The position numbers and the translations under genes were made by a program. 64,000 bases of DNA from FEN-1297 sp963710735 (GTDB lineage: Bacteria > Bacteroidota > Ignavibacteria > Ignavibacteriales > Ignavibacteriaceae). The DNA lies in the NCBI GenBank assembly GCA_963710735.1, contig CAVQBN010000012.1:124001-188000 (forward strand), read 5' to 3'. This document shows positions 1-9,221 of the stretch, piece by piece (position 1 is the stretch's first letter; each line of letters opens with the position of its first letter). Under the pieces are notes generated by a model, which made no database searches, had not been told where the DNA came from, and saw only the letters and a list, made by a program, of their open reading frames with translations.

Positions 1-783
1 ATTGAAGCAGATAAAATACCTACTGCTTCAATGAGAAATACTATACTGCCGGGAGATTTTATTCTTGTAAACAGAGCAGCATACAGCCTTTATACGCCGC
101 GTTTCATACCGTTAACAAATATAAAAATCCCGTGGATTAACTTAATTAATATTTCTAAACCACGAGTAAATGATATAATAGTCTTTCAATTTCCAGGTTA
201 TGAAGATGAAATTAATTCTGATGAAAATATAGATTTCATTAAACGTATTATCGGAATTCCTGGAGATACAATACAAATAATAAATAAATTAGTTTATGTT
301 AATGGCAAAAAATTGTCTTTACCTCCAACTGCATTGGTTTATTCGAATCATATTGTCCAAAAAGGTATTAAAGATGATAGAATTTTTCCTGAAGGAGAAA
401 ACTGGAATATCGATAATTACGGGCCAATAGTAGTTCCTAAAAAAGGAATGACCATTCAAATAAATTCAGAGAACATAAACAAATGGAAACTACCTATTGA
501 TAGAGAATTTAATAATTATGCTGTTAGTGTAGAAGGTACAGTTGTAAATATAAATGGTGAACCGCAGCGCAAATATACTTTTAAAAATAATTATTATTTT
601 GTAATGGGTGATAACCGTGACGATAGCATGGACAGCCGTTTTTGGGGTTTTGTGCCTTATGATAATATTATAGGTAAAGCATTTATTATATACTGGTCAA
701 TAGGTTATAATAACCCAACAGTTAGGCATTTTAATATTCTTAATTCAATTAGATGGGATAGAATTTTAAGGCCTATTCGTTAA
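1..783 (+). CDS. lepB: Signal peptidase I, 5' end outside window
   Basis: Type I signal peptidase, the membrane-anchored serine protease that removes signal peptides from exported proteins. The reading frame is open from base 1. The catalytic-serine box (IPTASM, Ser codon at 28-30) lies before the first visible ATG at 31, so that ATG cannot be the start; the true start and the N-terminal membrane anchor are upstream of the window. The general-base lysine is in FIKRIIGIPGD (Lys codon 241-243), and the late conserved box GDNRDDSMDSR with WGFVP follows near codons 606-660. An insert of roughly 70 residues between the lysine box and the GDNRDDS box is compatible with the family. The next gene, an exported protease, is about 100 bases downstream. 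The family is certain; only the length is unknown. Confidence 0.93.
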   Translation: MEADKIPTASMRNTILPGDFILVNRAAYSLYTPRFIPLTNIKIPWINLINISKPRVNDIIVFQFPGYEDEINSDENIDFIKRIIGIPGDTIQIINKLVYVNGKKLSLPPTALVYSNHIVQKGIKDDRIFPEGENWNIDNYGPIVVPKKGMTIQINSENINKWKLPIDREFNNYAVSVEGTVVNINGEPQRKYTFKNNYYFVMGDNRDDSMDSRFWGFVPYDNIIGKAFIIYWSIGYNNPTVRHFNILNSIRWDRILRPIR

Positions 784-883
784 ATTGTGAACTAGAAAGT
801 TTTCATATTAATTTTTGCTGGTGATTTAATCATTAATAAACGTTATTAATAAATATAACCATACATAGAAATATTTTAAATTG

Positions 884-2845
884 ATGAAGAAAATAATTTT
901 ACTTGTTCTAATAATAATACCTTTAACATATTCTCAAAATAAATATCTTATTTACTTTAAAGACAAAGGAATTTCACCGGCTAAAGCCTTACAAAAATCA
1001 GATGCTCTATACAAGGAAGCGTTAAATCTATTATCCTCTCGATGTATTGCGCGTAGAGAAAAAGTAATGAATCCTAATCACTTAATTACTTATGAAGATA
1101 TTCCAATTAAATCCGATTATATAAATGCAGTAAAAAATCTTGGAGTGAAGATTGAGAATAAGCTTAATTGGTTTAACGCTGTATCTGCGTATTTAACACA
1201 AGATCAAATAAATAAAATATTGCAATTGCCGTTTGTTGAAAAGATAAATTCGGTTAAAATATTTGGTGTTGAGCCGAATTTACCTGTTCAAAAATTAAAT
1301 CCTTATGCAGTGCCTGAAGCTTTTTCATCTTCGGATTATGGCCGCTCTTATCCGCAATATGAATTAAGTGGCATTCCTATTGTGCAGTCGAAAGGAATAA
1401 ACGGCAAGGGTGTTATTATTGGAATTCTGGATAATGGATTTATGTGGAAAACGCATGAATCTTTAGCGGCAAGAAAAGTACTTTCAGAATATAACTATGT
1501 ATTTCATACTGTTTCAACGGCACCGCAACCTGGGGACGCACCATCATCTGGTTACCACGGAACATACGTATTTTCAATTCTAGCTGGATACAAAGATAGT
1601 TCGATAATCGGTCCGGCATATAATGCGAGTTTTATTTTAGCAAAGACTGAAGATGATCGAAGTGAGTCACACATTGAAGAAGATAATTATGCGGCAGCGT
1701 TGGAATCAATGGAAAATCAAGGTGTCGATATAACCACAAGTTCACTTGGATATAATATTTTTGATGACACTACATATTCTTACACTTACAAGGATTTGAA
1801 TGGAAATACCTCAATTGTTACAAAGGCTGTTAATTTAGCTTTTCAGAGAGGTGTTCTTACTTTTACTGCTGCAGGTAACGAAGGTAACCTGCCGTGGCAT
1901 TATGTTGATGTACCTGCAGATGCTTTTAACGTAATTGCAGTGGGAGCTGTTTATAATAATAATACTGTGGCTGCTTTTAGTTCTAGAGGCCCAACTTACG
2001 ATGGAAGAATAAAACCAGATGTTGTTGCTCAAGGAGTGAATGTTTATGGAGCGGATGCTGCAGCATCTAATTCTTATTACTATGAAGACGGTACTTCTGC
2101 TGCAACACCAATTGCGAGCGGAATCGGTGCGCTTTTGCTCTCAGCTTTTCCTTATTTGACTAATGTGCAAGCGAGAAATATCTTACTGGAAACTTCCGGC
2201 AATTATAGCACTCCAAATAACGATAGAGGATATGGTTTAATGTCAGCCGAAAGAGCACTTTCATTTCCGAATATTTCTCAAATAAATAATGTAAATACAT
2301 TAAATAAAATTTTCTTTGCCCAAAACGGAATCATACCCGCAACGGCTGCTATTCATTACGCAATTAATGATCTTAATTTTACCGAAGCTAATATGAATTA
2401 TGACGATACCTTAAAGTATAGTTTTCAATTACCCGTATTGCAGAATGGACAAACTTTTAACTTTTATTTTACTTATAGTGATAATCAGGGAGATACTATA
2501 CGCGAACCGTTAAATAATTATTATTCACTTACTGCCAGCGGACAAATTGACTCTATCGGTTTAACTAATCTTTCTGAGGTCGGAACGAAAATATTATCTC
2601 AAAATTTTCCGAACCCGTTCAGCTCTTCCACAAAGATTAAGTTTATTGCAAATTCAAATGCTAAAGTCGGTCTAATAATATATAATGTGATTGGACAGAT
2701 AGTAAAAATATTTTCTTCTCCTCAAAGCCCGGTTTCATGGAATGGTAAATCCGACAGTGGTGTTAAATGTGCGAGCGGAGTTTATTATTACGTATTAAAC
2801 ATAGACGGAAATAAATACACTAATAAAATGATTTTATTAAAATAA
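884..2845 (+). CDS. Secreted S8 (subtilisin-like) serine protease with T9SS sorting tail
   Basis: Secreted subtilisin-family endopeptidase of 653 residues. A short hydrophobic signal peptide ending near TYSQ is followed by a propeptide-like region. The catalytic Asp is in GILDNGF (about residue 183), His in YHGTYV (225), the oxyanion Asn in AAGNEG (331) and Ser in GTSAATP (405), in canonical S8 order. The last 85 or so residues (from LSQNFPNPFSSS to a C-terminal NKMILLK) form a beta-sandwich sorting segment of the type recognised by the type IX secretion system, so the enzyme is probably released or anchored at the cell surface. I start at ATG 884 rather than the TTG three bases earlier. An AT-rich hairpin follows the stop. 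The natural substrate is unknown. Confidence 0.93.
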   Translation: MKKIILLVLIIIPLTYSQNKYLIYFKDKGISPAKALQKSDALYKEALNLLSSRCIARREKVMNPNHLITYEDIPIKSDYINAVKNLGVKIENKLNWFNAVSAYLTQDQINKILQLPFVEKINSVKIFGVEPNLPVQKLNPYAVPEAFSSSDYGRSYPQYELSGIPIVQSKGINGKGVIIGILDNGFMWKTHESLAARKVLSEYNYVFHTVSTAPQPGDAPSSGYHGTYVFSILAGYKDSSIIGPAYNASFILAKTEDDRSESHIEEDNYAAALESMENQGVDITTSSLGYNIFDDTTYSYTYKDLNGNTSIVTKAVNLAFQRGVLTFTAAGNEGNLPWHYVDVPADAFNVIAVGAVYNNNTVAAFSSRGPTYDGRIKPDVVAQGVNVYGADAAASNSYYYEDGTSAATPIASGIGALLLSAFPYLTNVQARNILLETSGNYSTPNNDRGYGLMSAERALSFPNISQINNVNTLNKIFFAQNGIIPATAAIHYAINDLNFTEANMNYDDTLKYSFQLPVLQNGQTFNFYFTYSDNQGDTIREPLNNYYSLTASGQIDSIGLTNLSEVGTKILSQNFPNPFSSSTKIKFIANSNAKVGLIIYNVIGQIVKIFSSPQSPVSWNGKSDSGVKCASGVYYYVLNIDGNKYTNKMILLK

Positions 2846-2870
2846 AATGTAACTATCTATAGTTGCATTT
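2845..2870 (+). terminator. Hairpin directly after the S8 protease stop codon
   Basis: AAATGTAACTA (2845-2855) pairs with TAGTTGCATTT (2860-2870), 11 pairs including one G-U, around a 4-base loop. It begins on the last base of the stop codon. No strong T-run follows, so it may be a weak terminator or an mRNA-end stabiliser. Confidence 0.4.
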
Positions 2871-2945
2871 AAATAATTGAAAATCGTTACTTATTAAAAA
2901 GTTTATTAGTAAATTAAAAATAGAATTAAAATTGCTTTAATTATT

Positions 2946-3586
2946 ATGAGTAAAATTTTATATCCTGCTCAAGCAAAATACCTGGAAAAGTTTAATAAAG
3001 GAACTGACCCGCTAATAGAAGAAATGGAATTATTCGCGGACCAAAATAATATTCCTATTCTTAGTAAAGATTCGGCTAAATTTTTAGAACTATTAATAAA
3101 AATTACTAAACCCAAAAGAGTTCTTGAATTGGGAACTGCTATTGCATATTCCTCAATAAGGATTGCACTAAATTTAAAAAGAAGAGCATCGTTCATACAA
3201 TTGAAAAAAGCCAGGATAACATTTCAATCGCTAAAGAAAATATTGCTAAATTTGGATTGCAGGAAAAAATTGTTATCTACGAAGGTAATGCTTTAGAAAT
3301 TATGCCAACTCTGCAAAAAAAATATGATTTTATTTTTTTAGATGCCGATAAGACTGATTATAAAAGGTTATTCGATTATTCGATTATTCTTCTTAAGAAA
3401 GGCGGTGTAATTTTTGTTGATAACCTTTTATGGCATGGCTATACAGCATCTAACAAGGTACCGGCTGATAGAAAAATATCGACTAAAATCATTCGTGAAT
3501 TTAACGAGCTCTTTATTTCACAGACGAATTTAAAAACAACAATTTTACCTGTCGGGGATGGAATAGGAATCGGTGTTAAAGAATAA
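2946..3586 (+). pseudogene. SAM-dependent O-methyltransferase (CCoAMT-like), interrupted by a -1 frameshift
   Basis: Class I SAM-dependent O-methyltransferase resembling the caffeoyl-CoA/catechol OMT family (YrrM-like). The first part (2946 to about 3180) carries the SAM-binding strand RVLELGTAIAYSS. The second part, in the -1 frame, carries the acidic-loop motif FIFLDADK and GGVIFVDNLLWHG, where the metal-binding Asp residues lie. Joining the frames near 3179 gives an uninterrupted 213-residue protein of normal family length (NLK-KKSIVHTIEKSQDNISIA). Either one A has been lost from an A-run, or the ribosome slips at the in-frame heptamer T TTA AAA (3173-3179). If uncorrected, the 116-residue product ends just after the first SAM motif and would be inactive. 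An internal ATG at 3257 is unlikely to give a useful protein. Confidence 0.85.
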
Positions 3587-3619
3587 ATATAGAACTTTAA
3601 TAAACTAAAATTTAAGTAA

Positions 3620-4057
3620 ATGGAACAATCATATTTCCAAATTTCATCGGCTTTTATAAACGATGTTGAAAAATTTTCCAAAGATAAATTAAAAAGGAAA
3701 GCTGAGCTTATTAGAATTTATGAAGAAGCTCTGAAATCCAATAACGAAAAATTATTTGATGATTTAACATTTACGGCAAAGTATGTACAGGGGTTGATGC
3801 GGGTTGTGAAAAGCGGATCTGTTAATCCTGATATTAAGAACTTAGATAGTATAAAAAAAGATTTTACAGATAATATGAACAAGGTTGTATTAAAAATTAA
3901 AGAATTAATTTCATCTGCCGATGAAAATTTGAAGATACATTTTGAGCAAACGTATTTTGAATTATCGCAGCAAGGATTTGTAAATCTTGCAGAGCTTCTC
4001 TCTGATTTGGAGTGGACAAAAATATACCTAAATGATTCCCGTCGAAATCAAAATTAA
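3620..4057 (+). CDS. Hypothetical helical protein
   Basis: A 145-residue protein I do not recognise. It is strongly charged (many Lys, Glu and Asp), has no signal peptide or membrane segment, and reads as almost entirely alpha-helical, with heptad-like stretches near residues 15-40 and 70-105 that could form a coiled-coil bundle. It starts 33 bases after the frameshifted O-methyltransferase on the same strand, so the two may be co-transcribed. It converges on the MarR gene. Codon use matches neighbouring genes, which supports a real gene, but I propose no function. Confidence 0.7.
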   Translation: MEQSYFQISSAFINDVEKFSKDKLKRKAELIRIYEEALKSNNEKLFDDLTFTAKYVQGLMRVVKSGSVNPDIKNLDSIKKDFTDNMNKVVLKIKELISSADENLKIHFEQTYFELSQQGFVNLAELLSDLEWTKIYLNDSRRNQN

Positions 4058-4134
4058 GTTCGCACCGTCCTTAATTCATTTCCCAATAAAAATTAGTATC
4101 ACAGAATCAATTGCACAGTCCTTAAATCAAAAAT

Positions 4135-4593
4135 CTATGTTTTGGAAATCCACTTTTCAAGTGCAGATAGCAAATTTGTCATAGCTGTTATTAAAGGCTG
4201 GTGCTGCGATTCATCAATATCTTCAAGAATTTCTTTGTGAATATCAACGTATGCTTTATTGAGAAGTTCCACAATTTGTATCCCTTTGCTCGAGAGAGAG
4301 ACACGCATATTCCTTCGATCGCTATTATCTATTTCGCGATTGATGTAATCTTTCTTAACAAGTCCGTCAATGATTCTCGTTAGCCTGCTCGGGCTTAATC
4401 CCATTCTTTCGGCAATCTGCTTATTATTAACATTCTCATTTGCACTGAATAATCTTAAGCATCTGAATTCGGCCTGGGTTAGTCCATGTTGTTCAGCTAA
4501 TCGGTTTTCTTTTTCCTGGCAGCTGGCAAGTAAACTAAATGTAAGATCAGCCAACCTACCGGCATTTCTACCTACTTCTTCTTTATATAACAT
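4135..4593 (-). CDS. MarR-family transcriptional regulator
   Basis: A 152-residue winged-helix regulator of the MarR family. The DNA-binding helix-turn-helix is in NNKQIAERMGLSPSRLTRIIDGL (about residues 55-80), followed by the wing segment containing DRRNMRVSLSSKG. N- and C-terminal helices would form the dimer interface. MarR proteins usually repress their own and adjacent genes and are released by small ligands or by oxidation of cysteines. The N-terminal helix has Cys in LLASCQEKE and there is another in EFRCLRLF, but nothing shows that they act as sensors. No obvious target adjoins it except yigZ, which lies upstream on the same strand. A short inverted repeat just upstream may be its operator. 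Confidence 0.88.
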   Translation of the reverse strand: MLYKEEVGRNAGRLADLTFSLLASCQEKENRLAEQHGLTQAEFRCLRLFSANENVNNKQIAERMGLSPSRLTRIIDGLVKKDYINREIDNSDRRNMRVSLSSKGIQIVELLNKAYVDIHKEILEDIDESQHQPLITAMTNLLSALEKWISKT

Positions 4594-4608
4594 ATCTTTT
4601 AATAATTG

Positions 4609-4621
4609 TTGCTTGTAGCAA
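4609..4621. promoter_or_regulatory. Possible MarR operator
   Basis: TTGC-TTGTA-GCAA, a short interrupted palindrome 16-28 bases upstream of the MarR start codon, where an autoregulatory operator would be expected. The arms are only 4 bases, so this could easily be chance in AT-rich DNA. Confidence 0.25.
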
Positions 4622-4690
4622 ATATCGTTATTAGGAATGATTTAGTCAAGTGATTTCAATTTTTAAGTTAAATAAACGTTTAGAGAATAC

Positions 4691-5314
4691 CTAAATATAG
4701 TAAATATCATCAGATGGGGATAATAAAATTTCACCTTTAGAAATCTCAGTTAATTCATTTAAAATAAACTCAACTTCTTTTTCTTCGGATAAGCAATCGA
4801 AATTAGCTTTCGTATCAAAAGTTGAATTCTTTATTATGGCATTATGTTTTGAAAGTATTCTGTGGACATGGCTTGTATATGAAAAGTCAGCAGAAATATA
4901 GATTTTTTTATAAGGTTTTAAAACTTTTATTTGTACCGAGTCAATTGTTTGAATGGCTGATTTATAATAAGCTTTTCCCAAAGGTCCCACTCCCAATTTT
5001 GTTCCTCCGAAATATCTTGTAACGACTATTAAAATATTAGTCAACTCAAAGTGATCAATGGCATTCAAAATCCTAATTCCCGCTGTGCCGTTTGGTTCGC
5101 CGTCATCTGAATATTTAAAAATTCCATTATGTAATTTGAATGCATAACAGTGGTGGGAAGCGTCGTAATATTCTTTTTTTATATTATTTAACTTTGAATC
5201 TACTTCGTCTAAATTATTAATCTGAAATGCTTTGCTGATAAAAACGGATCCTTTTTCTTTGTATTTCGTTTCAGTAGAACTAGTTATGGTTTTTATTTGT
5301 TTGATATCTTCCAT
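4691..5314 (-). CDS. yigZ: YigZ/IMPACT-family protein
   Basis: A 207-residue member of the YigZ/IMPACT (UPF0029) family. The hallmark segment is visible: ASHHCYAFKL, DDGEPNGTAG and TRYFGGTKLGVGPLGKAY (about residues 50-125), followed by the smaller C-terminal ferredoxin-like domain. Family members fold like the RNA-binding domain of EF-G, and eukaryotic IMPACT acts on the Gcn2 translational stress pathway. The bacterial role is not settled, though a ribosome or RNA-related function is usually inferred. It is divergently oriented from uvrA with about 105 bases between them. The length is typical. Confidence 0.9.
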   Translation of the reverse strand: MEDIKQIKTITSSTETKYKEKGSVFISKAFQINNLDEVDSKLNNIKKEYYDASHHCYAFKLHNGIFKYSDDGEPNGTAGIRILNAIDHFELTNILIVVTRYFGGTKLGVGPLGKAYYKSAIQTIDSVQIKVLKPYKKIYISADFSYTSHVHRILSKHNAIIKNSTFDTKANFDCLSEEKEVEFILNELTEISKGEILLSPSDDIYYI

Positions 5315-5420
5315 TATATCTCATTATTATAAAAAAGTATTATGATGTACTGCAAATATATTTGATTTTCAAACTCTCTATAGGTAATATAATTAATTGA
5401 ATAATAAAAATTAGTGCAAC

Positions 5421-8243
5421 GTGGAAAAAGAAACTATTGTAATAAAAGGAGCGAGAGAGCATAATTTAAAAGATATTGACTTGGAAATTCCCCGGGATTC
5501 CTTTACGGTAATTACCGGCTTATCTGGATCAGGCAAATCATCATTAGCTTTCGATACAATTTACGCTGAAGGGCAGAGGCGTTATATTGAATCACTATCA
5601 TCTTATGCCAGACAATTTTTAGATATGCTTGAAAAACCTGATGTTGATCTTATTGAAGGATTAAGTCCGGCAATTTCAATAGAACAGAAAGCAACATCAG
5701 GAAATCCACGTTCAACTGTCGGAACTGTTACAGAAATTTATGATTATCTTAGACTTCTTTATGCAAAGCTTGGAACTCCTCATTGCTATAATTGCGGAAA
5801 ACCTGTAACAAAACAGTCATCTAATCAAATTATTGATTCGATTATTTCAACATTAAATGGAAAGAAAATATCGATTCTTGCTCCTGTTGTAAGAGGAAGA
5901 AAAGGTCATTATAGAGAATTGTTTGAAGAAATTCTTTCTGATGGATTTTTAAAAGTAAGAGTCGATAATGAATTTCTGGAAATTGTAAAAGGTTTTCATG
6001 TTGATAGATATAAAATTCACAATATAGAAATTTCAGTTGATAAAACAACTGTAAACGAAAGTTCCCGGAATAGAATTACTGAATCGGTTGATGTGGCTTT
6101 AAATTATGGTAACGGAATTGTAATTATAAACGATTCCGCACAAGACTATGTTTTCAGCCGTCATCTTGCTTGCCTGGATTGCGGCATAAGCTACCGTGAG
6201 CTAGCACCAAATTCTTTCTCATTCAATTCACCTTACGGCTCATGTTCTGATTGTGAGGGGCTTGGAGAAAAAAAAGAATTGGACATAAATTTAATTATTC
6301 CGGATTGGGATAAAACCATAAACGAGGAAGCACTCGCACCGCTTGGTAAGCCCCGATCAATATGGTTCTTTAACCAGCTATCAGCTGTTGCAGAAAAATA
6401 TGGTTATAATTATGATACAAAGCTTAGCGATTTAACTGAGGAACAGAAAGAAATTTTACTTACCGGAAGTAAAGAGAAAATTGCTTTTTCATATTCTTAC
6501 GGCGGAACTAAACCTGTGACTTATATGCATCGTTTTTCCGGCCTAATCAACTATCTTAAAAATTATTATAACACGACTAGCTCCAACAATATCCGCGAAT
6601 GGGTAGAATCCTACATGAATACAATCAAATGCCCGACATGTAACGGCGGCAGGCTTAAACAGGAATCTTTGGCAGTGAAATTTCAGGGGATGAATATTAG
6701 TGAAATAACTAAGCTCTCAATTACCAAATCAGAAGAATTATTCAGCTCATTGCAAATTACCGGCAGAGATGGAATTATTGCAAAACCGATTTTAAAAGAG
6801 ATTATTTCCAGATTACGATTTTTATTAAATGTCGGCCTAGATTATTTAACTTTGGATAGATCTGCTCGAACTCTTTCCGGCGGCGAATCACAAAGGATTA
6901 GATTAGCTACTCAAATCGGTTCTCAGCTTGCGGGTGTTTTATATGTTCTTGATGAGCCGAGTATCGGGCTTCACCAGAGCGACAATATCAAATTAATAAA
7001 ATCGTTAAAAAATTTACGCGATTTAGGCAATACGGTAATTGTTGTTGAGCACGATAGGGAAACAATAGAGAGTTCAGATTACATGATTGACTTAGGCCCT
7101 GGGGCCGGTGAGCATGGCGGCGAGGTTTGCCTGGCCGGCGAAACGCAAAAATTGATTGAATCCCAGAACGGAATTAATTCCCTTACTCTATCCTATCTAA
7201 CGAATAAAAAAGAAATTACTGTTCCTGTTGAAAGAAGAAAAGGTAATGGTAATTATCTTGTTCTTAAGGGCGCCAGCGGATTTAATCTCCACAATGTTGA
7301 TTTAAAAATTCCACTTGGGACTTTAACACTTATTACCGGCGTTAGCGGATCTGGAAAATCAACATTAATGAATGAAACACTTGTTAAGATATTAATGAAT
7401 AGGATTTATAAATCTAAGGTAGTACCTCTTCCATTTAAATCGATTGATGGATTGGAATTTATAGACAAGGTTATTGAAATAGATCAGACAGCTATCGGCA
7501 GAACCCCTAGATCCAATCCGGCTACTTATACAGGATTGTTTACTTTTATAAGAGATCTTTTTTCGCAATTGCCGGAGTCAAAAATGCGCGGTTACAGCAC
7601 CGGGCGTTTCAGCTTTAATGTTGCAGGCGGAAGATGTGAAGAGTGCGGAGGTGACGGCTTAAGAAAAATTGAAATGAATTTTCTTCCTGATGTATATGTA
7701 GAATGTGAATCCTGCCGGGGTAAAAGATACAATCGTGAAACTCTGGAAGTGTTGTACAAAACAAAATCAATTGCTGATGTTTTGGAAATGCGTGTCAGCG
7801 AAGCTCTTAATTTCTTTGAAGACCTTCCCCGTATCAAACGTAAATTAAAAGCTATAAATGATGTAGGCCTTGGTTATATAAAATTAGGGCAGCAGGCAAC
7901 AACATTGTCGGGTGGTGAAGCGCAAAGAGTTAAGCTGGCCACCGAATTAAGCAAAGTAAGTACAGGCAAGACTCTTTACATCCTGGATGAACCTACAACA
8001 GGCCTTCATTTTGAAGACGTAAATATTCTTCTTAATGTACTTAATAAGCTGGTAGAAAAAGGCAATACAGTTGTAGTTGTAGAGCATAATCTTGATGTAA
8101 TAAAAACGGCAGACTGGATTATAGATTTGGGTCCGGGAGGTGGAGAAGCCGGCGGAAATATTATTGCCGAAGGAACTCCTGAAAGTATAGTAAAGAAAAA
8201 AAATAGTCTTACTGGTGCATTTTTGAAAAAGGAAATAAAATAA
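5421..8243 (+). CDS. uvrA: Excinuclease ABC subunit A
   Basis: UvrA, the damage-recognition ATPase of nucleotide excision repair, which loads UvrB at lesions. The 940-residue length is standard. It has two ABC ATPase modules: Walker A GLSGSGKSS (about residue 33) with signature TLSGGESQRIRLA and VLDEPSIGLHQ, and Walker A GVSGSGKST with TLSGGEAQRVKLA and ILDEPTTGLHFED. Zinc-binding cysteine pairs are present in both halves (CLDCG with CSDCEGLG; CEECGGDG with CESCRGKRY). The start is GTG at 5421, immediately before EKETIVIKGAREHNL, the usual UvrA N terminus. It appears to be monocistronic. The codons AAT TTA AAA at 5463-5471 carry the same T TTA AAA heptamer that marks two frameshifts elsewhere, without any interruption here. 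Confidence 0.98.
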   Translation: MEKETIVIKGAREHNLKDIDLEIPRDSFTVITGLSGSGKSSLAFDTIYAEGQRRYIESLSSYARQFLDMLEKPDVDLIEGLSPAISIEQKATSGNPRSTVGTVTEIYDYLRLLYAKLGTPHCYNCGKPVTKQSSNQIIDSIISTLNGKKISILAPVVRGRKGHYRELFEEILSDGFLKVRVDNEFLEIVKGFHVDRYKIHNIEISVDKTTVNESSRNRITESVDVALNYGNGIVIINDSAQDYVFSRHLACLDCGISYRELAPNSFSFNSPYGSCSDCEGLGEKKELDINLIIPDWDKTINEEALAPLGKPRSIWFFNQLSAVAEKYGYNYDTKLSDLTEEQKEILLTGSKEKIAFSYSYGGTKPVTYMHRFSGLINYLKNYYNTTSSNNIREWVESYMNTIKCPTCNGGRLKQESLAVKFQGMNISEITKLSITKSEELFSSLQITGRDGIIAKPILKEIISRLRFLLNVGLDYLTLDRSARTLSGGESQRIRLATQIGSQLAGVLYVLDEPSIGLHQSDNIKLIKSLKNLRDLGNTVIVVEHDRETIESSDYMIDLGPGAGEHGGEVCLAGETQKLIESQNGINSLTLSYLTNKKEITVPVERRKGNGNYLVLKGASGFNLHNVDLKIPLGTLTLITGVSGSGKSTLMNETLVKILMNRIYKSKVVPLPFKSIDGLEFIDKVIEIDQTAIGRTPRSNPATYTGLFTFIRDLFSQLPESKMRGYSTGRFSFNVAGGRCEECGGDGLRKIEMNFLPDVYVECESCRGKRYNRETLEVLYKTKSIADVLEMRVSEALNFFEDLPRIKRKLKAINDVGLGYIKLGQQATTLSGGEAQRVKLATELSKVSTGKTLYILDEPTTGLHFEDVNILLNVLNKLVEKGNTVVVVEHNLDVIKTADWIIDLGPGGGEAGGNIIAEGTPESIVKKKNSLTGAFLKKEIK

Positions 8244-8321
8244 TATTCACTTAAAAAAAAACCCCAATCGTTTGTAGACCTGCTCTATAAGATAATTACT
8301 TTCAAAATTTATTACCCTGCT

Positions 8322-8337
8322 TGTGACATACTTCATA
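8322..8337. promoter_or_regulatory. Imperfect CRP-type box upstream of the cupredoxin gene
   Basis: TGTGA-CATACT-TCATA matches the CRP consensus TGTGA-N6-TCACA at 9 of 10 positions and lies about 140 bases before the cupredoxin start. It is considered only because a perfect box sits at 51050 upstream of a Crp-like regulator. Chance is a real possibility. Confidence 0.25.
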
Positions 8338-8477
8338 GGAATTATACATTCTAGGCCTATTTTTAGGATAAATAAAAAGTAAGTTAAACTAATTCAAAAA
8401 TATATCGTCTAAAACAGAAAAGTTTAATATAATGTAAGATAATTTTTATCGAAATGAATGTGAAGGAAAGGAAATTT

Positions 8478-9107
8478 ATGATGAATAAAATTTTACTATT
8501 TTTAAGTTTCGTTTTTGTATTATTTCTAAGTTCAGCAAACGCCCAGTCAAATCATATTGTAGATGTTTCAAGTGATGTATTTACACCTTCCAGCATTACA
8601 ATAACTCTTGGAGATACTGTTACCTGGAAATGGATTTCAGGAACACATACGACTACATCGGACAGTACAACCGGAATGAATACTTGGGATGCGCCAATAG
8701 ACGTTAATCATCAGACGTTTAGTTTTGTAATTACCTCTCCCGGTCTGCATGCTTATCATTGCAAATTTCATGCAAGTTTGGGAATGACTGGAACTATAAA
8801 TGTAGTAGAACCGACAGAAGTAAAAAATAATTTTTCATTACCTAAAAATTATAGTCTATCCCAGAATTACCCGAATCCATTTAATCCAACCACAACGGTA
8901 AAATATTCTCTGCCAACCTCCAGCTTAGTAAAAGTTAAAGTTTTCAATTCAGTTGGAAATCAGGTTGCGACTTTAGTAAATGAACAAGAGCAGGCTGGAT
9001 ATTATAGGATATCATTTGACGGAAAAGATTTTTCAAGCGGTGTTTATTTTTTGCAATTTGAAGCCAACAATTTTTTACGTGTAGAAAAGATGATACTCCT
9101 TAAATAA
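8478..9107 (+). CDS. Secreted cupredoxin (plastocyanin-like) with T9SS sorting tail
   Basis: An exported blue-copper-type protein of about 209 residues. The signal peptide (hydrophobic core LLFLSFVFVLFLSS, end near NAQ) is followed by a single cupredoxin domain with GDTVTWKW, the first His ligand in SGTHTTTSD, and the clustered ligands in YHCKFHASLGMTG (Cys, His and Met), which together make a type 1 copper site. The last 80 or so residues are a sorting segment (SQNYPNPFNPTT, then GKDFSSGVYF and KMILLK at the end), pointing to T9SS export and surface attachment or release. I start at ATG 8478 because GAAGGAAAGG lies just upstream; an ATG at 8454 is less well placed. It could be an electron carrier, but no partner oxidase adjoins it. 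Confidence 0.9.
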   Translation: MMNKILLFLSFVFVLFLSSANAQSNHIVDVSSDVFTPSSITITLGDTVTWKWISGTHTTTSDSTTGMNTWDAPIDVNHQTFSFVITSPGLHAYHCKFHASLGMTGTINVVEPTEVKNNFSLPKNYSLSQNYPNPFNPTTTVKYSLPTSSLVKVKVFNSVGNQVATLVNEQEQAGYYRISFDGKDFSSGVYFLQFEANNFLRVEKMILLK

Positions 9108-9221
9108 TTTTTAAATATAGATAAAGTTATAAATAAAAATATTTGTTGGATATAATTACTAATCTTTTTAAGAATATCAATTATGATTAGCTGAAAAGTT
9201 TTAACATCTAATTTATTTCCA

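Noticed and set aside
3173..3179. Proof of programmed -1 frameshifting at T TTA AAA
   Set aside because: The same in-frame heptamer is present in uvrA without effect, and no downstream pseudoknot or stem is obvious, so recoding stays only a possibility.
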